Positions 49,401 to 61,084 of a stretch of DNA of 64,000 nt are shown here, piece after piece (the stretch's first letter is position 1; each line of letters begins with the position of its first letter). This DNA comes from Pampus argenteus (Eukaryota > Chordata > Actinopteri > Scombriformes > Stromateidae). The notes under the pieces are model-generated. The model made no database searches. It had not been told where the DNA came from and worked only from the letters and a program-made list of their open reading frames with translations. The stretch lies in NCBI GenBank assembly GCA_036937835.1, contig CM072880.1, positions 11,290,501-11,354,500 on the forward strand, in the 5' to 3' direction. A program made the translations under genes and the position numbers.

Positions 49401-49773
49401 GGGCACATCCTCAGAAGACCAAACTATAAACTGCAACCTGGCTCAGTATGCAACAAGGTCGGCAGAAACAGCAGTTTACCGTCACCAAGGGGAAACGCCA
49501 GAGTTATACTGTTGGCTAACAACACTAAATAGGACAACAGCAAGTCAGAGGGGACACTACTAGAGGAAGTGCTCACTCACCTATTTCTAATCATGGACAT
49601 GTCTTTGGCAGAGACAGAGGGACACACAAGGACACACAAACAGGCCAGACCTATCTTTGACTCTGAAAGGGACGATAAAAACAAACAAGGGCAGAGAGAA
49701 GAGAGTGTGTAAAGAGTTTTGGTGTACAAGGAGTGAAAGCAAGAAATAACATTTATTCCCATTACTGTAATTA

Positions 49774-49796
49774 TCTCTCTCTCTCTCTCTCTCTCT
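49774..49796. repeat. (CT)n microsatellite
   Basis: CT run of 11 units. Confidence 0.9.
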
Positions 49797-50757
49797 ATTT
49801 CTCCCTGCTTGTTCATTATTGATTTGTTTCAATCAGTTAAGCATGCTTTGCCTAAGGCGGGCCTCCTTTACAGCATTTCAACCTAGCAGAAAAAAAAATG
49901 TAAAGGTAATTCATGTAAATGTGTTGAAACTGATTAACTGACATATCTGATAGATCGGATGCCGGTTTTTTGTGAACGAGGCAGTTTGGTTGGAACAAAA
50001 AGTCTGATAAAAAAAAGAAGGCTGATGAGCTGGTGATGTGTTAATATTGAATGTGGTTTGCAGAATCTGTCACCGATTTTAAAAGGTCCCAGCGTACACC
50101 AAGTACAGTAATATTTATTAGGATTTAGGAGCTCGGATTTCACCGATTCTACCTAAAAATGTCAGGGGGACTTTTTTTGGTTAAATGTGAAAGTCACAAG
50201 TACAGTTGAATTAGCATCAGATCCATTAATAACATCAAGGATGAAAGATACATTTCTACCGAACGTTGATGGTTACCATAATGTTCATATGTATAACACA
50301 GTGTGACTGCAGAGTCAAATTAAGTTCACTGGGCTAAATTATGCCAGGCTGAATATACCCATTTATATGACTCTTTTTATGGCTGATTCAAAGCCGCCTA
50401 GCTAATCAACGCTCTATTACAAAGCTTCTCCATGGCAGCACTTTGATTGGCTTCAATTTACATAATGGTAGAACGCTGAGAAAGTGAGGCCTCAACTGCT
50501 TTCCATTTCTCCACCAAGCCGATTAGATAGGTTTATGGATTTGAGACATGTGCGCGGCGTTGACTTTATTTATTTCATTATTCGTTCATTGGTCTATTGC
50601 GCCCATAAACAAGCAAGTTGTCGGTTTGCGACAATCACGAGGGGAGAAGATTTTTTCTTCCCACCGTCCTGGACGACGCTCAGTGCCAGAATCCAATTTG
50701 TGTTTGGAATGAGAAAACGGTTTCATCTGCAGGCATAGACCTCTGAAAGTGACACTG

Positions 50758-50758
<1 letters not shown>

Positions 50759-50786
<28 letters not shown>
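50759..50786. repeat. (CA)n microsatellite
   Basis: CA run of about 14 units. Confidence 0.9.
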
Positions 50787-50788
<2 letters not shown>

Positions 50789-51368
50789 CAAACAAACACA
50801 CATACACGTTCACACATGCAAGGACACACACACATCAAGACTGATAACTTTTAACACCTAGTGCATTTAAATGAGCAAACTTATGCTAGGCTATAAAAAG
50901 TGATTAACAATGATGATAATGACTACAACAACTGCTTCTTACACACTGCTTATTTCCATCTTGAATATTCTTTCCACACTGGCTAAAAAAAAATAACAAA
51001 ATATTTGAAAAATACATTACAATTCTACAACAGTAAGGTTTTTATATTTTAAGTATCCACCTTTTTTTTTAACCCATGTAAAATCAATGCTGTTCAACCC
51101 CTGGATGATGCTTTTAAGCTGTGTATCAACAGCTGAAAAGCATCTATCAACAAGTCGGACTACGCTACTTATGTGATGTAATATTGTAATATGCCTTTTT
51201 CGTTATACAGCAATTGAGAGAACAAATTATGGCATGCAGTCACTTGCATCGCAGTAGGCCTTTTAAACAAGATTTGAAGTTTCTACACCAGTTACTACGA
51301 CAATATTGTGGAAAACTGGGTTAGAGAGATAATATTTCAATAACATAGTGGTGTGAACATGAAATACA

Positions 51369-51420
51369 GTGTGTGTGTGTATGTGTGTGTGTGTGTGTGT
51401 GTGTGCGTGTGTGTGTGTGT
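51369..51420. repeat. (GT)n microsatellite
   Basis: 52-base GT tract with AT and GC interruptions, the left arm of a GT/CA inverted pair with 51550-51592. Confidence 0.92.
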
Positions 51421-51549
51421 GAGACCAGCTGCCAGAGGCACCCCAGCAGGAATCTCTGCAGTCAAATGATTTCATTCCCTTTTTCTCCTCAGCTGCCTGT
51501 GGTGCCATTTACAAAGAGCACCAACAGAGGACGGTCATACGTACCTACA

Positions 51550-51592
51550 ACACACACACACACACACACATGCACGCACACACACACACACA
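51550..51592. repeat. (CA)n microsatellite
   Basis: 43-base CA tract with two interruptions, the right arm of the inverted pair. Confidence 0.92.
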
Positions 51593-51961
51593 AATTACAT
51601 GCACAAATCCCAATTTACACACACAAGCAGGTCATGAGCAGAAAATACACACAGGCAGATGCACACATACCAGCACAGTTATCTCTGATTGTATTGTTAG
51701 ACAATCAGTCTGCAGGTTCATGAATAAACAGATCAAATTAAAGCCAATGTACAGGAACATCACAACTCAATAACAGTAGTAATGATAGTTTCTATTACGA
51801 TTACAAATCAACTGTCAAAAGTCATGTTGTTGGTTTTGCTAATCAACATCCATTGTGAGACCACAGAGCTTTATCTCTATGTAAAACCTTCAGCTGTTTG
51901 TTTAAATCTTTCAATCTCTTTATTTATTTTCATTAGAAGCTCTGCATTTTTCACCACAGCG

Positions 51962-51984
51962 CACACACACACACACACACACAC
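51962..51984. repeat. (CA)n microsatellite
   Basis: CA run of about 11 units. Confidence 0.9.
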
Positions 51985-53167
51985 ATGAACATGCAGACAC
52001 ACGTGCACACGTAGCATCAAAGAGGGACGCCCCTAAAGCAGCACCTATCCTTTGGTCTCTGTCATGAGTGTTGCCTGAAAGCCTAGTGGTGGAGGATATT
52101 AAACAGGAGAAGAAGAGCAAGAAGATCAAAATTAGCAGAGCAGAGCAAAGCTTGGGGCGCAAAGCCCCGATGTGTTTCCCCCTTTCTCCCACTCACGCTT
52201 GCTCTCTCATCTGACGCCACATGAAGCCTGGCCCAGGTAACTGCACTTTTTAATGATGCCATTTGCCTAATGCCTCCTTGTGCTTGTCAATCTATCTCAC
52301 ATTATCCCTCATCCCTTGCCTGTCTCACTGTATCACCCACACCCCTTGACTCCAGCACACCAAAGAGCCTAGCCTGAAACATCGCTGCAGCGGCCCATTA
52401 GGAGCATCCCCCTAGACTAATTGGTGGGAGACACCACGTAAAAAGATGAGGAGGGAAACAACAAACAAGCAACAACAAAAACAGGGGAGAAGAGGACGGT
52501 GATGGGCATATCTTTTATCCTGCCTCTTCCCCAACTGAGCACTTCCTCTTTCTGCTGATCAGGGAGATTCCACCAGGGCACAAATTGGGATGCGGGAGGA
52601 AGTCAAAGAGGTAAATCTGTTAAGCCATAAGTTGACAGCTCATGTTCAAGCTCTCTCTCTCTCTCTCTCTGTTGTTTTCTCTTAGTCTCTCGTTCAGACA
52701 ATGTTCTGCTTCTGTCCTTGTCAATCTCTTCTGTGCCCTCACCCCTTTCTCACACACTCTCTCCTTCAATATGTCACATCCCTCTATGGTGTCTACCGTC
52801 AAACATGTCAATTGTTTCCTCGTGTCTACCTTATACTTGATGCAATGCTAAAAACACATCAGCTGACAGCCTTAAAAACAGGGTGATAATTGGTGATAGT
52901 GTGCCACGTTCTATGGGTTATTGTTCTCAAGGACTGTCTGGCTGACAACACAGGCAGTTATAAGACATGTATCCAAATATTGCCACGCAAGCATGTTCAG
53001 ATTTTCTTTATGTTAGCATTCTTAGTGTCTGTCAAAGTGAAGGGAACACAAAAGGCCAAATGCTGCAAAGTTGAAGAGGAAGCATACTTATCAAGTCTGA
53101 TTTTACACATGAGCAGGTGTTACAGTACTCAGTATCTATGCAAAGTTATAGATAATGAATGCATTAC

Positions 53168-53188
53168 ATACACACACACACACACACA
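53168..53188. repeat. (CA)n microsatellite with CA-rich tail
   Basis: CA run of 10 units. CA-rich interrupted sequence continues to about 53330. Confidence 0.85.
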
Positions 53189-53408
53189 TTTTCTAACACC
53201 ACAAATATACACACACATAAAGCCTTTGTTTCTACCATACACACAAAACATGCACACTTACACATCTCTACCACAAACACACACTTACACACTTTTCATC
53301 TCTACCACACGTGCAAACACACACACACGTCTTCAGCACACATATCCCAACAGAGGCTTTTATGACAGGGTTGGGTGACATGAAGTCCACTGGATGAATA
53401 GTTTGATA

Positions 53409-53417
53409 GCCCCGGGC
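53409..53417. promoter_or_regulatory. Candidate AP-2 (TFAP2) site
   Basis: GCCCCGGGC is an exact match to GCCNNNGGC, the AP-2 consensus. A related palindrome, GCCCCGGGGC, is at 39670-39679. Short motifs like this arise by chance. Confidence 0.25.
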
Positions 53418-53899
53418 GGGCGAGGGGAAAGGATAGGCCGTAAATAGGATTGAAGTTTAAATGGAATAATGCGGCCTGGAAAAGAGCTGGGGCCTGGAGT
53501 AGGGACAAACCCAGAGGTAACGTAAAGGTGACGAGTTCGCCTGGAGAGCCACTGAAGCAATAATAAAGACTTTTTTTTCTTTTTTGGATGGATGGATGGA
53601 AGTGAGAAGGAATAGGTGTTTGAGAAAGTTAGAATATGATACAATGGCACAGTCAGGAAAGCAGATGAGGACTGTCGGTTTTAGTTGTAGAAAAAAAAAA
53701 CAGAAAGTGATGCGTTTGACTATTTCCAGTGGCTGTTGTACCATCATCCACACCTACTACTGTTTATACAGTTTATACAGAGTATTAGGGATCATTACAT
53801 GGAAGGAGAATGAGACAAAGAAAAATATCTGTACCATGACTAAAATGTTTTGAAAGAGGAAGGAAAGGTTGTCCTTTGGAACTGATGAGTGGACAGCCT

Positions 53900-54800
53900 G
53901 GTGTGAGAGTACGGGGGTGATCCCAATAGGCCCACATTAAGAACAGAGCACTGCCTTCGTTACGAGTCATTAGACAGCCTTAAAGCTGATGGCATGGGCA
54001 GAGAGAAGATTAATAAGTATCCAACAAGAAGGCCATTCGCAGGATGTTTGTGTAACGTTTGAATGCATTATGCTGTATACTCGAGTAAACCTGCGACCGA
54101 GTATCTCTGATGAATTGAGTGTAGCAGTGCCTTGCATTATATGCATATGAGAAATATTTGAAAAATTACTGACTATGCAAGAATCGTAGCAAGTTATTGT
54201 GATTATCCATGGGTAAGTCAATACTGATCAGTGAGTGATTGAATGCTGATTAGCTGCTTTCAACTATATTCTTTAAAATTACAGAACAAATCATTTACAT
54301 TACCTTACTAAAATTGAACATTTTTGTTCTTTTTTTTTTTTTTTTACATATAAGGCTATAAAGAAAGCAATTTTCTAAAAAAAATTATAAACACTGACTT
54401 TGGATTTAATTCCACTAATCTAGATGCTCTTCATCTTTTTCTCTGCTCTCTCCTACATCAATAAAGAGCAAGCATAAAAAACATTATGCATACTCCCCCA
54501 GCAACTGTAGCCTGGGATAAGCTTCACAGTAAATTAGCTACAATTAGCACTGCAGCAGACATCGACAAGACCATCCCCCGAATGCTATTAAATGCCCACC
54601 CAATCATATCTGAGTTAGTACAGGCTACTGGATCATTTCTCAAATCAATGATCTCAATAAGTGCTTGGTAAAAAAAAAAGGCCTCCTATGCCTGATCAGC
54701 TGGATGTGGACAATTAGATTGGAGTTAGGGGACAGCCTTGATTAGCACTTTGCTCTGAGGCAATGCAAGTAATTTATTATGCAGCACTGCACCACACCAC
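53900..54800. other. Unique-sequence block, candidate conserved non-coding elements
   Basis: Two non-repetitive patches, 53900-54240 and 54480-54800, are split by AT-rich DNA with a T-run at 54331-54346. They include AGCTACAATTAGCACTGC near 54537, ACAATTAGATTGGAG near 54709 and AATTTATTATGCAGC near 54770. No gene is visible. Regulatory function is inferred only. Confidence 0.35.
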
Positions 54801-56800
54801 CTTGGCATACAGTGACAGCAACAGTTTAAGCTTCATGGCATGCAGGTTCATTTTTGAGTCATTACTTTAAGAACCTTCAAACCTTCTTTTTTAACATTAA
54901 AACACTGTATCATTCCCTTCTATTTTACACATGTAATTAATGCACTGTATCTTAAACAACATTCATACACACATTAAAGAAAAGAAACCTGTAAAAATGG
55001 ATTTATTTCAGGGTGATGTCTCTGCAGAATCACACTGATCAAATATGCACTAGGCTCACTCACCCATGCCACCCAGTGCCACCGACTGCCACTAGGTAAT
55101 AGTTCTGGTGCCCAAGCAGTATCAGCCAGTCCTCACCTGCATGAAATTAAGCATAAAACATGAATAGAGGCAGATTAGGTCTTAAAACCCAACTAATGTA
55201 GCATGAAATGCTGCAGCCATGCTCTGGTGATCAGAAGCTCAGAGAACTGACCTATTTTATACAGGCTGCATCCAAAGTCTCTCGGTTTCTCGAACAACAC
55301 ACATACACGTACATGGTACGCACATTGCACATATACACACATGCATTTGTGCAAAGAGGAGAGGGATCAGTTTGCAACACTGTTACACTTTTATGTGCAC
55401 AGTATTTTACTTAAATGTACAATTACCCCACTCCTACATATAATCAGTAGGTGATCAGAGGTGGGGTGGGAATGCTATACCCCTTGTTAGCAAATTGACC
55501 CAAATGCATCCTCCTTGTTAACCTGCCATAAACCCACTTCACAGGAAACAGGAAAAAAAAAATAACTACTGTATCATCCATAACGGTGACATACACAAAA
55601 TATGTATTTAGCCTAATACATGGGAAATTGTCACATGACTTGACTTGATTGCAGAAAATAACTGACTCCTCTACACTGACTATGTAGTAAAGTCCTGATT
55701 TATACGGTTTACCCAACAACGTGAGTGTTCAGACAGTTCGTACTAGCACAGAGAATGTGCTGAAAATCAATCATTATACAAGACATCTTTGCAGCATTGC
55801 TATATTATTGGAATAGACTCTGTCTACAATAGGTAAATCGACTCAGGGGGTGAACTGTCTTCTTTATATCTTACGACTCACGGAGAAAAGACTCCAAATG
55901 CTCTAAAAACGAACAGTTAGGCCAAAAAAGGTCAAGGGTTATTGATTTGGATGTTTTATTTGTCAAGTGGATGTTTACTGTGCTTTACTTTAGAGAGCGG
56001 AGTCTGCCCCATGAAGGATAACTGAGCAAAGACAGATAGGCAGCAGGCAACAGCACTGTCGGATGTTGGTGTTTATGCTCCCTGTCACACACACACACAA
56101 AATACGCACTGCAAACAATGCACAAAATAAAGTGAATATATGTAGCACACACACATGTGCGATGATATAGACACACACACACACACACCCTCAGCAGTAG
56201 ACAGCAGGGCCCTGTCTCCAATCATGGTGGAGCATAGATCTGCAGCGTGGTGAGAGCAAACGATTTGAGGCATATGTCAAGTCCTTGTGGATTCAAAACA
56301 AAGCACTGTCAAGAACGTTCTGCCTTGGCTAGGCAGCCTGCTCCCTGCTCTGCTGTGCTCCGCATGCAGCGGGCGATACAATCCTCCAAGTCCAAGACGA
56401 AAACCATCATCATCCTTTCACATCGTTCTGTTCTTTGCCCCTACAGACTGCTGTAGACTCTGTGTGTGCTGTTCCCATCTGAGCGGCTGCCGCAGATTTG
56501 CCTGCGAGGCTAGAGAGGGGGCCACAATACCCGGGAGACTGAGTCCATTCACATTACCCACTGTGGGAGAAGCTGTGTGGCGGGTCAGGGATGGGAGAGA
56601 GAGAGAGAGAGAGAGAGGGAAAGAGTAAGGAAGAGGGGGAGGACAAAGAAAAAAAAAAAAGTAAAGTAAGTGTACGTGTGTGGCGAGAGAGAGGTATGTA
56701 ACTTTGAAGTGAAGCTAAGACAAGAAAGTTCTTTAGTCAGATTGTCTGATGCACACATGCTGGACACGATACTGCAAACTTATATTTCAATTATTACCAA
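54800..56800. other. Downstream intergenic DNA
   Basis: No supported gene. Ordinary unique sequence with CA runs (56083-56098, 56171-56188) and a GA run at 56594-56618. Confidence 0.55.
56594..56618. repeat. (GA)n microsatellite
   Basis: GA run of about 12 units. Confidence 0.9.
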
Positions 56801-56801
56801 A

Positions 56802-57115
56802 GTTTGACATTTTAGAAAATACATTTCGCTTTTTTGTTGAGTAAGTGAGAGAACGGATACCTCAGCCTAGCTCTGTTTAAAGGTAACAAAATCCATTTAC
56901 CAGCCCCTCTAAAACTCACTAATTAGCATGATATATCAAAAACCAAAGCGTAAAAACAACATGCAGTTATTTCTTTTAAGGGGTTATGTGCTGGAGCATT
57001 TATTATTTCTCTGCTAAACTAAGCTAATACATACACACATAAGAGTGGTATTAATCCTCTCAGCTCTAACTCCTGGACAGGAAAGTGAATGAGCATATTT
57101 CCCAAAATGTCAAAC
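56802..57115. mobile_element. MITE-like element with terminal inverted repeats
   Basis: The left end GTTTGACATTTTAGAAAATA at 56802-56821 and the right end ATTTCCCAAAATGTCAAAC at 57097-57115 are inverted copies: the outer 12 bases are identical, with two mismatches in the next eight. Between them are phrases of a very common fish repeat I recall: CTAGCTCTG, AAAGGTAACAAAATCC, CTCACTAATTAGCATG, GGGGTTATGTGCTGGA. There is no coding capacity, so it is non-autonomous, moved by a transposase encoded elsewhere. No target-site duplication is clear, so the superfamily is not assigned. Confidence 0.8.
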
Positions 57116-57239
57116 TATTCCTTTCCCTTTCCGATTTAGTGTCATTAGAGTAATAATTCATTTGCTCGTATTATTTCTTATATATCAGGGTAAAAAAAGT
57201 GCCTCTTTGTGTTTTACGCCCCGTCTAGCCTAGTAATAT

Positions 57240-57510
57240 TCCATTCTCAAATAAGCTGAAGAGACACATTAATTATTATAATCAAATAATATGGAGAACA
57301 TAACATATAAAGGGGATAAAATGCAATTTATGACACAATTAGGGGTTACCAAAAAATATTATGGATTAAGGGATGCAGGCCCCACTAATGGCATTCTCTC
57401 TCTCTCTCTCTGTTTGGATCATAATGACAGCGGGTTGCGGAAATTAAAGAGCTCTCCGATAAAAGGGGAATTAAATAATCTGTAATTGCACTATCATAAT
57501 AGTCTTAAAC
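57240..57510. other. Unique-sequence block, candidate conserved non-coding element
   Basis: AT-rich but non-repetitive, with many homeodomain cores (ATTAATTATTATAATC near 57268, GGAATTAAATAATCTG near 57467, GTCTAATTCAATTATC near 57511), interrupted by a CT run at 57394-57413. Its dense, ordered look beside simple repeats suggests an enhancer. No alignment is available. Confidence 0.35.
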
Positions 57511-60500
57511 GTCTAATTCAATTATCAACACAAGTGGTGTAAAAAAAAAAAAAAGGAGTGGGGTAGAGAGGGGGGAAAAATCTTATTGAACACGCAGTGC
57601 CATGTTAAATGAGTCTCCCCATTATCCAGAGTCGGAAAGTATTTCCAGCTTGCCACTGTGAAAAAACAAAATGGTAAAAAAAAAAAAAAGTCTTTTTTTT
57701 TGTCTTGTTTGCTGCAGGGCAGTGTTAGACTCTAGAGTTTCCCTTGTATGTATCTTGCTAACCTCAATAATCATAATCCAAAATAAGCAAATAAGCGGTT
57801 TCTCTATACCAAACCATACTTCTCAACATTATTTCCCTCATGAATACATATCCATCCATATGTATTTGTACTTGTCTATGGCTCTATGTGCACTAGTATG
57901 AAAAGACAATAAAATTATATATCCATCAAAACCAGGACTGTGACATATATGATACACTGGGACCAAGAAATGATGTGTTTGGTAAGTAATTCTACTCTTT
58001 GTCTCGAAGCATTTATATTATAAAGTAAGAAAATGATAGAAGTCTATTTCTAGGACTAGAAATAAAACCTCCAGGTAAGAAAAGCTGACAACAGGAACAA
58101 TATTCAACGATACTGTTATGGCCATTGCTCATCTTCCTCTTTCCCCCCCAAAAACATGATTGATTGCTTTTCTTTGCACCCCACAGGGAGACGTATAATG
58201 GAGTTAAAACAGGGACTGTTGAGTTCCATGTAAACCTCTTCTCAAGACCCTGGAAAATAACTCTGATAATCCTTCACAGCAGGCGGAAAGGATCCACTCA
58301 GTGTGTGGACTTCTCACTCCCTGAACCAACACGGCCATCCAGACTTTCTTTGTTTATTTATCAGTCTACCACTTTCCAACAGACATATAAATGAGCTTAA
58401 AATATTCATATTTATCAGGCAGATGTCTATGCACACACACACACAAAAATATTCATATTTATCAGGCAGATGTCTATGCACACACACACAGGCACACAAA
58501 CACACACAGCCATCATCCAAAACACAACATGCATACAGACATTTTGTCCGGCACCCAAACACGCATCCCCCCCTCTCTAAATATGCTGCTAATAGTATTC
58601 TTTCTTCCTCGGTCTTTAGTATGTAAAACTGATATGATAGATGATCATAGGAGACACGGAGCAGGGTGAAACTCAGTGGTGGTGGTAATACACTACGCCC
58701 GGTTCACAACAGAGTCGACCCAAGGCCCCGGCTAACGACTCCTTGCCAAGTAAATGATGATAAACACGAGCGCTGCTTCCACCAGTGAGTGCGCATTACC
58801 TAATGATGTTCAATGGCAGTGGTGAGCGGTAAAGACAACAAATATATTATACCAATGCATCTTAAATGGGCATCCCTAAGGAAACCCATCTGAATTGTAA
58901 ATTCATGCACGGGCCTCATTTTTCATATGCGGCAAGAATAAAATTCCAAACAACTGTGTACTTAATGTGCAATGTTGTTTTTTTTTTTTTTGCATTTTTA
59001 CATCTTTATGGGCACTTAAACTGGAGTTTGTATGTATTTATTTATATGAAATGTGCGGCACTTACCCATTGTCAGAAATGGACTAGGTTTCAATTTATGT
59101 TTCTATTCAGCAGTATGCCACAGGTCAAACTTCTAACAGTTTGTAACCATGAAGTCTGTAAAAAGCAGATAAATTGAAAGGCTTATTTGTTATGAATAAA
59201 TCCTAATATCTTCAAGCTATATGACTGTCACCTTTTAAATTTTTCACTTCACTTTTGTCTTGACTTTTCAACACATCAGCATGTGGTTTTGGTAAAAAAT
59301 CTGCTTTCTTAGAATCAAATGTTTAGGCAGGATCCATTACAGTGTATTTTGGGGAATTAAAAGTCAACTTGTACACTCAGGTGGCCACAAAGAACCTTTA
59401 TATTCAGAGGCTGGTAATTAGCCGGAACCAGAGACATCCTTTATCCCTAATATGAAAGAATAGCTGGCATCAGGTCCTTTTCTCCAAAAAAAAAAGCCTT
59501 TCAGAGACACAAATTGCAAGAGACATCAGGCCAGCTAGCGGATGAATGCTGGCCGGACTTAAAATGATTGTGAGATGGATACCTGGCAGCTGATTCGGGG
59601 CTGAGACAGGTAGAGCCTGTTGGATGGGAAAGAGTGGGAAGGTAGTGAGACGAAAAACAAGCGTCCCAAAAGTGGAACATGATCTGATAAGCCTGGAAAA
59701 GACTCAGGCTTGGTGACATCTGTGCCAAGGGCCTTTCAACAGCTCCAATTTAAACTGCCCACATCAGCAGGCCTCCTGGGAGGGGTGGAGCAGAGCACAT
59801 GCGAACGCACATACGGACCACACACACCCAACACACAACAAATGCACAATTATCTACATTTAGACTGTGGATGTTGAAGGAAACGTGTTATCATTGTGAT
59901 CATGTTGGCATACTGATGTTAGCCTTTAAGTTCAGACATACAGTTCTTAGTTTCGCTGTCTATTTAAAATTAAGCATTACATGTCACAGCGCTGTTTTAT
60001 AAGTACAACACACTTATCAAAGTACAGCACCTGAAAAGATTCCCCAAGAGCAGTATGTTGATACAGACTGCTGAGTTGGTGAACTTTGATTATTCACAAC
60101 GCTGATACAGATCTTCAATCACTCCCCTCAGATTGAGAAAAAAAAGAGAGAAAAGGAGACAGAGAGAGAAAATGAGAGTTGGTTTGATTCCCTTCGGGCC
60201 CACCCATGCTCAGTGTTGAAGGGACTGCGGATAAAAGCGTCCAACAAAAGGGCATGTACATCTGCTCTGCGAGTCAAATTTGAGAGAGACTGAGCCCATT
60301 CTATTTCTGAAAATGTGAACTGTGGGTTGTCTGGGTGGGTGTAACACTGAGAACCTCTAATGGAGAGGTTTAAGTGCATCTCAGAAACACATATTGCCAC
60401 ATGGCTCAGCAGTCAAACACTGAAAAGCTCAGTAAATAAAGAGCGATCTGGGCAGAATACGACACGGTAAATGTGAAATCTGTAACTTTCTGCTGCAAAG

Positions 60501-61040
60501 ATCTGCTGTTTCGAGAAAACTTGTAGATTTTTTTTTTTTTTTATTTCATGCAAAAAGTGCATGGAAATCAATAGTTGTCCCCTCATTCACACACTAAGCA
60601 TCTCCTAGCAAAAACAAACTTTAATAATATTTTTTTGAATTTTGAATTCATAGATAAATTTGTCCCAGATACCAGTCTGCATTTTCTCCAGTGCATTTTT
60701 ACTTTGGTTGAACTTTTACAATCATGACATCCACATATACCTCCTTTTTTTGGCTTCAGTCACTGATGTTGAATGTGTGCCTCAGTGCTACCGATGTCAC
60801 GTCATCAGGGTGGACTTGTCTTGTCTTCTTAAAGTTGAGGTCGCAAAACTGTTGAGACTTTTACCTACCTTAAAGTGCTGAACATCACCCCTCTGACAAA
60901 TATAATAACACATAAGCACTTACACACATGAGCGTAGACACCGCTGTGCTCTTCATGATTCATTCACAATCGGGGTTGAAGGTATGTCAAAGTACGACCA
61001 AGGGGCTAGCTGCTAGTATGTCACCAGGGTGGACGTGAGC
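57510..61040. other. Downstream intergenic DNA
   Basis: No supported gene. Contains A- and T-runs (57541-57554, 58977-58991, 60528-60542), a 47-bp tandem duplication at 58399, and unique patches at about 58690-58870 and 59340-59760. Confidence 0.55.
58399..58492 (+). repeat. Tandem duplication of a 47-bp unit
   Basis: The block AAAATATTCATATTTATCAG then GCAGATGTCTATGCACACAC is repeated at a period of 47 bases (starts 58399 and 58446) with essentially no differences except CA-run length. Such identity points to a recent duplication, probably by slippage anchored in the CA runs. Confidence 0.9.
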
Positions 61041-61042
61041 TG

Positions 61043-61043
<1 letters not shown>

Positions 61044-61081
<38 letters not shown>
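61044..61081. repeat. (CA)n microsatellite
   Basis: CA run of 19 units. Confidence 0.95.

Positions 61082-61084
<3 letters not shown>

Larger units (their letters stand above)
46110..53900. other. Downstream intergenic DNA, repeat-rich
   Basis: No supported gene. CA/GT, CT, AAAG and purine low-complexity tracts recur every few hundred bases. Unique patches lie at about 48050-48230, 50340-50720 and 52200-52620. The 162-codon frame at 52890-53378 is largely translated CA repeat. Confidence 0.55.

Noticed and set aside
52890..53378. 162-codon open frame on the + strand
   Set aside because: About half is translated CA-repeat (Thr/His-rich), with no recognisable domain.
55060..55100. CCACTAGGT phrases resembling CTCF sites
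   Set aside because: The GGC core that follows in a real site is replaced by AAT.
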